NCBI GenBank assembly: GCA_024704765.1
Contig: JAKMXF010000299.1
Coordinates: 1,278,863-1,342,862 of the forward strand
DNA from: Oopsacas minuta
Taxonomy: Eukaryota; Porifera; Hexactinellida; Lyssacinosida; Leucopsacidae
DNA: 64,000 nt
Direction: 5' to 3'
Under the pieces are notes generated by a model. That model made no database searches. It was not told where the DNA came from and saw only the letters and a list, made by a program, of their open reading frames with translations. Made by a program: the position numbers and the translations under genes. Shown here in pieces: positions 57,867 to 64,000 of the stretch. Every line of letters begins with the position of its first letter. Within the stretch, counting starts at the first letter, position 1.

Positions 57867-59760
57867 CACAGGCCTACAAAAAAATGTTATATTGCAGTTG
57901 TTTATATTTTGATCACTGATTTAGAATAATTTAGGTGCACTGATTCTGAATATCTATTCAGTTTTTTCTTATCACGACAGGTTTTTTCACAATCATATAG
58001 CAACATTTTCAGAAAAAGTTCGATTTTTTGCCAAAATTCATCATGACTACATATTACAACAATAACATTATGTACATAGTATATATATTCAAATAGTCTT
58101 ATTTACTTATTGGTTTTTAACTAGCCTGTTATTCCTTTTTGTTGATATCTCGAAAAGAAAGTGTTTCAATTCTCCAGACATTTTTTGTTATATCTGTGGT
58201 TATTATACTCCGAAACTTCAGATGCAGAATATTACTGAATTTGTGAATAGAGCTCACCATACGTATTTTAAAGTTAAGCTGGGCGCCCTGGACAAAAGTT
58301 GGGCAACTCATAAGGTCCATAAATTTTGTGTAGAATTATTGAGGTCTTGGAGTAAGGGTAAAGAGAAACACCTCCCTTTCGGAATTCCTATGATTGGGAG
58401 AGAATCAAAAACTCATTTCAATGATTGTTATTTCTGCATGGTAAATGTTATGGGCTGCAAAAAGAGTGACAGACACCTGCTGAATTACCCAAATTGGAAT
58501 CTACTATTCAACCAGTCCCTCATTGAAGTGATCTACCTGTACCAATATTCACAGAGTTTCTCGGACTCTATGATGATGAAGATGGTGCCAATTCGGAAGA
58601 AGTCAATGATCATGACTGTGAATATGATGTCGATTTTCAAGGTCCTTCCTCGGAGCCTTCTCTCTTTAACCAAGCGGAATTAAATGATTTAATTCGTGAC
58701 CTTGACCCCTCTCGAAAGAATCTTCTGAGTTGCTTGTATCTAGATTGAAAGAAAAGAATCTACTCCATCAAGGAACAAAGGTAACATTATATCGTTACAG
58801 GGAGCATGAGTTTCAACAGTATTTCTGCGAAAGGAATGGTTTGGTGTTTTGTCCAAATGTTGAGGGTCCTCTACTGGCAATGGGAGTTCCGAACTACAAT
58901 CCAAGTGACTGGAGGCTGTTTATTGACAGCTTCAAAAGGAGTCTGAAATGTGTATTACTCCATAATGGAAATATATTCGGTTCAATTCCTATAGGATATT
59001 CAGTTAAACTCAAAGAGGAGTATAATTATGTGAAAGAGATATTAGAGGTTATCAACTACTCTGCACATGATTGGGTCATCTGGGTTGATCTCAAAATGGT
59101 CAACTTTCTATTAGGACAACAATCTGGGTTCACTAAGTTCCCCTTGTTTTCTTTGTTATTGGGACAGTAGAGATAGGAACCAGCATTGGATAAGGGAAAA
59201 GTGGCCTCCGAGAGAATGTTTGAAAGTTGGGGACAAAAATGTAATTAATAACCCTCTGGTACATACAAATAAGATAATTCTGCCCCTTCTCCACATTAAG
59301 CTTGGTTTAATGAAGCAATTCATCAAAGCACTGGATAAATACAGACATTGTTTCAAGTATATCCGAAATTATTTTCCAGAAATCAGTGAAGAGAAGAAAA
59401 AGGCAGGGATATTTGAATGTCCACAGATTCGCAAGTTACTTAGAGGCAACAGCTTCAAAGATTCAATGAACCAGGAAGAGAAGAGAGCGTGGCAGGCTTT
59501 CTCTAATGTCGTTTCTAATTTCCTTGGTAATAAAAAGGCATCCAACTACAAAGAACTAGTCACAGAGTTTGTCGACAGCTCTCATGCTCTTGGCTGTAAT
59601 ATGAGTAGTTTAAAATTCATTATTTGAGAGAGCATCTTGATAGATTTCCGGATACTCTAGGTGATATGAGTGAAGAACAAGGTGAACGATTCCATTAAGA
59701 CATAAAAGTGATGGAACAGCGATATCAATGAAGATGGGACACACTTGCAGTTTCTCCCAT
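57867..59760 (+). mobile_element. EnSpm/CACTA-like element, copy 3 (right end not found)
   Basis: The left end is defined by comparison with the other copy of repeat R. Similarity stops exactly after ...AGACTGATTA, and the inserted sequence begins CACAGGCCTACAAAAAAATG at 57867, next to TTA. A subterminal CACTGATTCTGAATATCTAT block follows at 57933, equivalent to those of copies 1 and 2. The right side is lost: after the end of the gene (about 59745) the sequence becomes unrelated debris. The right boundary given is therefore the limit of recognisable gene sequence. Confidence 0.75.
58137..59747 (+). pseudogene. EnSpm-like transposase (CYICG family), copy 3
   Basis: The order matches copy 2: PDIFCYICGYYTPKLQMQNI near 58170-58225 (different frame), KLGALDKSWATHKVHKFC with the second Cys pair weakened, FGIPMIGRESKTHFNDCYFC, the acidic region in shifted frames, FNQAELNDLIRDLD-type text near 58665, then DWRLFIDSFKRSLKCVLLHN near 58905-58965, WVIWVDLKMVNFLLGQQSG, HIKLGLMKQFIKALDKYRHC, AGIFECPQIRKLL and EEQGERFH near 59670. 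The motif VICGDLK of copy 2 reads VIWVDLK here, keeping the Asp. Stops interrupt GERFH*DI and RYQ*RWD. Frame changes occur near 58550, 58715, 59155 and 59610. No ATG is evident at the start. Confidence 0.85.
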
Positions 59761-59864
59761 AATTATTGAGACTAACAAAAAGGAGAATATTTTACTTCAC
59801 ATTATTCATTGAATATTTTTCTACTATTATATCGATAACCTCTAACGAATAGATCAATGATTGA

Positions 59865-60215
59865 TTTTTGAACCATTCTCTTCTACCACTAGTCTACACC
59901 TATGACTCATAGACTTGTAGTATGGTGCTAAAAATTCGGGAGTAATAGGATCCTCTTTTCCAATTGGACCAGGCTAGTAAAGTTGTCCTTATATAGCTTT
60001 TGCTTCATCCAACCGAATATATTCTCAATTGGGTTGAGATCAGGACTTTGACTTGGCTTCTCTTTGGTTTTTCTTCATATTTTCTCCATCCAAGCTTTGG
60101 CGAGCTTTGAGATATGTTTTGGGTCGTTATTCCGGATGAGAAACTATTTCTGACTATGAATAACCTCAGCTTGCTCAATCAAATGCCATTCCAATATGTT
60201 GACAAAGAAGGTAGC
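59865..60215 (-). pseudogene. Tc1-like (DD34E) transposase C-terminal fragment
   Basis: The minus frame reads NNDPKHISKLAKAWMEKI near 60145-60090, a stop, then KPSQSPDLNPIENIFGWMKQ near 60065-60005 and DNFTSLVQLEKRI. This is the second and third catalytic region of Tc1 transposases. The second Asp (normally QQDNDPKH) appears changed to Asn, while the Glu in NPIEN is kept. Upstream parts are barely readable. It lies against or inside a hAT remnant. Confidence 0.8.
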
Positions 60216-60230
60216 GTCCATATTCTGCAA

Positions 60231-60963
60231 TTAGTAACGAAATGTTATAGGAGCAAGCAAACCATCAATGTTTTGTCTATCTATTTTTCCAAATATTCCG
60301 CCCATTGTTTTTCGGCTGTCTCTCATTTTAATGAAGAATTGCACATCTTTCTCTACCTTATCACTGTGGCGTGATTTCAGATGATCAATCATTCTTGACG
60401 GCTTCATTCCCTCATTAGAAAATACTTGTTCGCACAACAAACACATTGGGAGTTGTTCATTGGAAGGAGATTTAACAAATCCGTATTTGATATAATCAGC
60501 ACTATACTGTCTACACTTCTTTTACTATTCATTTCTTCGATCGAGTTTATCAATTCCTTTCGGTTTAGATTTCTACGTATGTATTTATAATGAAATTAAA
60601 CAGATTACTAACTATTACGAAGTTTACATTTGTTTGAAGAACAATGAAAATTATATTTCGATTAGGAAAGCCATAGACATTGTAACAAAAGAATTCTTCA
60701 TTCATTTTTAAGGATTAGCTGTTGTTAATAATCACCAAGAGTATTACCACTGTAAATAGCTTTGATAATTGAAGTATTTGCTAGTACCTATTGTTAATGA
60801 ATAATGAGGAATATGATACCACTTTTTTGACCTGAGGTCGTATCTCTGTTTCGCTTTCTATAACCCACAGCGCCCCCCCAGCGCCCCCTTGCTGCGTGGC
60901 CGCCCCCCTACAACCCTTCAGCGCCCCCCAGGGGGGCTCTACGGCCCACTTTGAGAAACACTG
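60231..60963 (-). mobile_element. hAT 5' fragment (ZBED/SCAND3-type) with one terminus
   Basis: The right limit is a hAT terminus: read on the minus strand from 60963 it is CAGTGTTTCTCAAAGTGGGC, a form found on many ZBED-type hATs. A C-rich stretch with GCGCCCCCC repeats follows (60870-60945). A BED zinc finger is encoded at about 60530-60231 (minus): YIKYGFVKSPSNEQLPMCLL, then CEQVFSNEGMKPSRMIDHLK and SRHSDKVEKD, with C..C and H....H. The frame then continues to GIFGKIDRQNIDGLLAP. The rest of the gene and the other end are missing. Confidence 0.8.
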
Positions 60964-60967
60964 TTCT

Positions 60968-61354
60968 AAATCAACTAGAGTTGATATAGCGAAAGAATTA
61001 ACTGAAGTATTAGTGCGTATCTATAATTTGGCTTCCATACCCACAAAATCAGAGCTCCAAATATAACAATACATCGTTTCTGATATTATTGAGAGAGCAA
61101 AATATTACAGAAAAAGTATCCAAAACAAGCAATATCCTGACCGTGTCCAGCCTATAATTCCGAATTCAATGTCTTGTTCGACGCCTCAAGTTGTAAATGC
61201 CTAATTCAAGAAGCAAAAAAGTTTTGCTCTCTCGATAATTTCAGAAATGATGTACTGTTATATTTGGAGCTCTGATTTTGTGAGTATTGAAGCCAAATTA
61301 TAGATACGCACTAATACTTCAGTTATTTCTTTCGCTATATCATCTAGGTGATTT
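60968..61354. mobile_element. 387-bp foldback element
   Basis: 60968-61112 pairs with 61229-61354 as inverted copies. Landmarks are GATATAGCGAAAGAA against TTTCTTTCGCTATATC, and CAAAATCAGAGCTCCAAATA against TATTTGGAGCTCTGATTTTG. A loop of about 115 bases separates the arms. No gene. It directly follows the hAT terminus. Confidence 0.85.
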
Positions 61355-61512
61355 GGAATCTTCATTTCTAAGCATACTATAATGATTGTATAGATCTAGA
61401 TTTATTGGGAGTAGATTTTCTGGGATGGATCCAGGATGACCAAAACAGGATGAAATACTACAATACTAAGTGTGTATCCTACCATATTCAAAATACATAA
61501 ATTATAGTAATA
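61355..61512. other. No gene recognised
   Basis: Probably still part of the sequence around repeat R copy 2 (what lies beyond its TTA). No inverted repeat or frame of interest. Confidence 0.35.
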
Positions 61513-61767
61513 TAATCAGTCTATAATATGAGTGATTTGAGCGAGTTTTTATTTAGATACAATAATTGACCATAAATTCCATGCTAGATAAATGGTAACT
61601 AAGTTAAGAACAAGAGATAAGGAAAGTTGGTAAAATTTCTTTGTCGTAATCTATTGATGAATTTGGATCTAAATACAGAATTATACTATGTTTGGTGAGG
61701 ATATAGCTATTTTTTGTGAGAATTATGCATTTGCCAATCTTCGGAAAAAAGGGGGTTAATAATGTTA

Positions 61768-63904
61768 CACTGGCCAACAACATTTTCTTGGCTGATAAGT
61801 TGAGACTACGTATTTCTAGGTATATCGGGGTCACTGAGTTCGAAAATGGCACTAGTTCTGGTCAATTGGCTCTACTTTTCGTGATATTGTAAAATTATGT
61901 TTTCAGCATCGTGAATCTGTTCACCGATACCATATAGTACGTATGTATTACACTATAACTAGAATTGAACGTACCTAATAAGCAGATAATTTGAGATATA
62001 ATATGATCTGAATACTTATCAATCATCAACGAATGTTCTCTTATATGAATTCCTCTCGTGAGGTTCTTGGGGGCAATCACGCGTAAGGCTCCAGCAGTAA
62101 TCTGCCAATATGTGAGCGTCCCATCCTGATGTCTTGATGGAATCGCGCGCCCTGTTCTTCGCTTAAATCACCAAGATTTTCAGGAAATCTCTCTACATGG
62201 CTATAGAGATAGTGAAGTTTTATGCTCATGCTGGTTGCCAGACTGTGGAGTTCTTGAGCATGCCTTCGACCAGATTCTGGTAGTTAGCCACTTTGGTGTT
62301 GCCTAAGAATCCCTTTACATCATCGACAAAAGGAATACCACGCGGCAGCCTCCACTGCAGTCATGTGTGAGGCGAATTCTTCATCTTTTATCAGTTTTCT
62401 GATTTGTGGCACATCAAAAATTCCTGTCTTAAATTTTCGATACTCAGACCACGATATACTGATCGGAGGTAGTTTGAAACAGGTACCATCTTTGTCCAAT
62501 GCCTTTACGAATTGTTTCATCAGTCCCAACTTGGTATGTAGTGGTGGTTGGATGATACGGTCACGGCTAACTAGTGGCTCGTTAATGATATTCTTTTTCC
62601 CCACGACAATCTTTTGACGAACTGGCCAGTTCTTCTTTTCCCAGTGCACCTCATCCGCTCTGCTGTCCCACAAACAAAGAAAGCATGAGTATTTAGTGTA
62701 GCCACTTTGCTGTCCTAACAGGATATTGACGATTTTCAAGTCCATACACGTGATCCAGTTATGTTCATCATAAACAGCTTTTGTAGGACCATCTTTACAG
62801 TTGCATAGTGCTCTTTCAAGATTACTGAATGGCCGATCGGAACACAGGCAAATTTGTTACCATTATGCAGCAACACGCACTTTAGACTCCGTTTAGAGCT
62901 GTAGATAAATAAACGCCACTCATTTGGATTGTATTGGGACAGTCCCATTGCTGAGAGAAGTCCTGGGATGTTATTACCAAAACACGAAACCGCCTTCTTC
63001 ACTGAAGTAGCGAATGAGTTCTTCCGTCGGTAATAGGTTATCTTGGCTTCACTGTAGAGAACATGGTGTTCACTGAGACGGGAAGCCAGGATCTCTGAAG
63101 TATCTTTTGACAAGCCTAAGTCTCTCACTATGTCGTTGAGCTGCCCCTGTGTGAAAGGGTCCGCTTTACTTATCTGTAACAACTCATTACAGCTATTGCT
63201 GCTGTCAGTGCTGTCCGACGATTCATCAATTGCCTCAGTAAACGCAGTATCAGGTAAGGATGTAAAAACAGTCACCTGAATTTCGCTGCAGTGTGGAATT
63301 GGGCGTCTTGCAGAATGTATATCAGGATAGTGCTACGAATTCTTTTTCTGCAGGTTCCATCCAGACATTTTAACCATGCAGAAGTAGCAGTAATCGTGAT
63401 GGTTCTTGAACTCTCGCCAAAGCATTGGTACCCCAAACTTCATGGATTTGGCTTTTCCTTGGGACCATAGGTGGAGTGTTTCTGTACAATATTTGCACAC
63501 TTTGTGAGGGCTCCATGACTTATCCTGATCGCCTAATTTAATACCAAAGTAAGCCTCAAATGCTATTTTGGTGACATCTCTAATATTAAAACGAAGTTCC
63601 TTTTGCCATATATTCACCACAAATATAGCAAAAGACATCAGGATCATTGAGGCAACAACGTCTAATACATTTTGAACCCATAAAAGGTTCTATGTTGTGA
63701 ACAAATAGTTGTAAATGTTGATGTAAACATACAAACCGAAAATATTTGTGGTATTACCTTAAAATTTAAGGTTGTGTAATATCTAGATAACTAGAGCCAA
63801 TTGAGCAAAACTAATTGTATTTTAGGATACAGCAACCCCGATATACCCCAAAAACATTCCAGCAATCTGAGCAAGAGATAGAAATATTTTTTTGTTGATC
63901 TGCG
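61768..63904 (-). mobile_element. EnSpm/CACTA-like element, copy 4 (2137 bp)
   Basis: The ends are fixed by comparison with repeat R copy 1, which lacks the insertion. The left end (+ strand) is CACTGGCCAACAACATTTTC at 61768. The right end, inverted, is CGCAGATCAACAAAAAAATA ending at 63904. TTA is duplicated on both sides (61765-61767 and 63905-63907). Further inward the two ends share GGTATATCGGGGT and CAATTGGCTCTA, giving imperfect inverted repeats of about 120 bp. The right terminal CAC has become CGC. Confidence 0.9.
62019..63681 (-). pseudogene. EnSpm-like transposase (CYICG family), copy 4
   Basis: From the ATG at 63681: MGSKCIRRCCLNDPDVFCYI, CG, then a frame change near 63600; KLGDQDKSWSPHKVCKYC and FGVPMLWREFKNHHDYCYFC; the linker frame 63275-62736 with FTQGQLNDIVRDLGLSKDTS, EWRLFIYSSKRSLKCVLLHN (Asp of LFID changed to Tyr) and FACVPIGHSVILKEHY; then WTDLKIV-type text reading MDLKIVNILLGQQSGY, CLWDSRADEVHWEKKNWPVR, HTKLGLMKQFVKALDKDGTC and IFDVPQIRKLIKDEEF. 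After a further break EEQGARFHQDI replaces EEQGERFHQDI, so the candidate catalytic Glu is Ala. It ends DYCWSLTRDCPQ to the TGA at 62019-62021. Two of the three candidate catalytic residues are altered. Confidence 0.87.
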
Positions 63905-64000
63905 TTATTAGGGTGTGATAGAATATGCAAAAATATCTTGATAACTTGAGTATCTTTGGACATGGAAATTAGCCTAATATACCATTCGAAAACAAATATG

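Larger units (their letters stand above)
61513..64000 (-). repeat. Unknown repeat R, copy 2, interrupted by EnSpm-like copy 4
   Basis: On the minus strand, 64000-63905 matches 57516-57610 and 61767-61513 matches 57611-57866, so the repeat is split by a 2.1-kb insertion. The copy continues past both TTA/TAA sites without the insertion seen in copy 1, giving an unoccupied version of copy 1's site (TTATATTACTATAAT in minus-strand sense near 61515-61501). It runs off the end of the window. Confidence 0.85.

Noticed and set aside
1-64000. CRISPR arrays, operons, rRNA, bacterial insertion sequences
   Set aside because: No spaced direct repeats of that type, no clustered co-directional intact genes; introns, hAT, P and mariner families show eukaryotic DNA.

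Overview
This is AT-rich nuclear DNA from an animal, most likely an arthropod. A crustacean such as a parasitic copepod is my best guess, from the mix of transposons (maT, P-like THAP elements, Ginger integrases, and an EnSpm-like family common in arthropod genomes). I could not check the taxon. There is no operon structure, rRNA, CRISPR array or prokaryotic gene. Almost everything recognisable is a transposable element or its remains, many nested, and most are dated by stops and frameshifts. Only two pieces look like host exons: a fragment of the histone chaperone SPT16 (11687-12300) and an unassigned exon (from 3921 to 5615) split by a transposon.

Layout, left to right. 0.8-3 kb: a mariner remnant and an 895-bp foldback element lie inside a LINE remnant. 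3.9-8.2 kb: two complete maT-type (DD37D) Tc1/mariner elements with TA duplications; the first sits in the candidate exon, the second in a foldback element. 8.6-11.3 kb: a decayed THAP/P-element gene (minus). 11.7-12.3 kb: SPT16 fragment. 12.9-14.1 kb: an internally deleted copy of an EnSpm-like family. 15.3-17.2 kb: a hAT remnant. 18.3-24.6 kb: a 6.3-kb Ginger-type transposon (TGT...ACA ends, about 93-bp inverted repeats, 4-bp duplication) with a nearly complete EnSpm-like copy inserted just inside its left end. 24.6-26.6 kb: a 2-kb element with arms of about 350 bp. 29.45-35.29 kb: a second Ginger-type element (GCTC duplication) with a seven-exon minus-strand gene joining a retroviral-type integrase to a ubiquitin-peptidase-like module. 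35.3-42 kb: no recognisable gene apart from one small foldback. 42.2-44.9 kb and 47.7-49.9 kb: hAT elements, the second with perfect 8-bp duplications and lying in a LINE remnant. 45.9-46.2 kb: mariner tail. 50-53.3 kb: P-like fragments and a DD37E Tc1-like gene. 53.9-57.3 kb: a Transib/RAG1-like transposase remnant split by a P element (32-bp inverted repeats, 8-bp duplication). 57.5-64 kb: two inverted copies of an unknown repeat, each hit by its own EnSpm-like copy, plus Tc1, hAT and foldback debris.

The strongest result concerns four copies (12.9, 18.5, 57.9 and 61.8 kb) of a family whose protein starts with a CYICG zinc-binding module. Their ends can be read directly: three have both ends and the fourth has its left end. 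They have CAC...GTG termini (CACTG...CAGTG in the best case), related subterminal repeats and a 3-bp TTA/TAA target duplication. This argues that this protein family, usually left uncharacterised, is the transposase of an EnSpm/CACTA (CMC)-type DNA transposon. In two cases the unoccupied target can be read elsewhere in the same window. Nothing here appears to work as a multi-gene pathway; the window is a record of successive transposon insertions.
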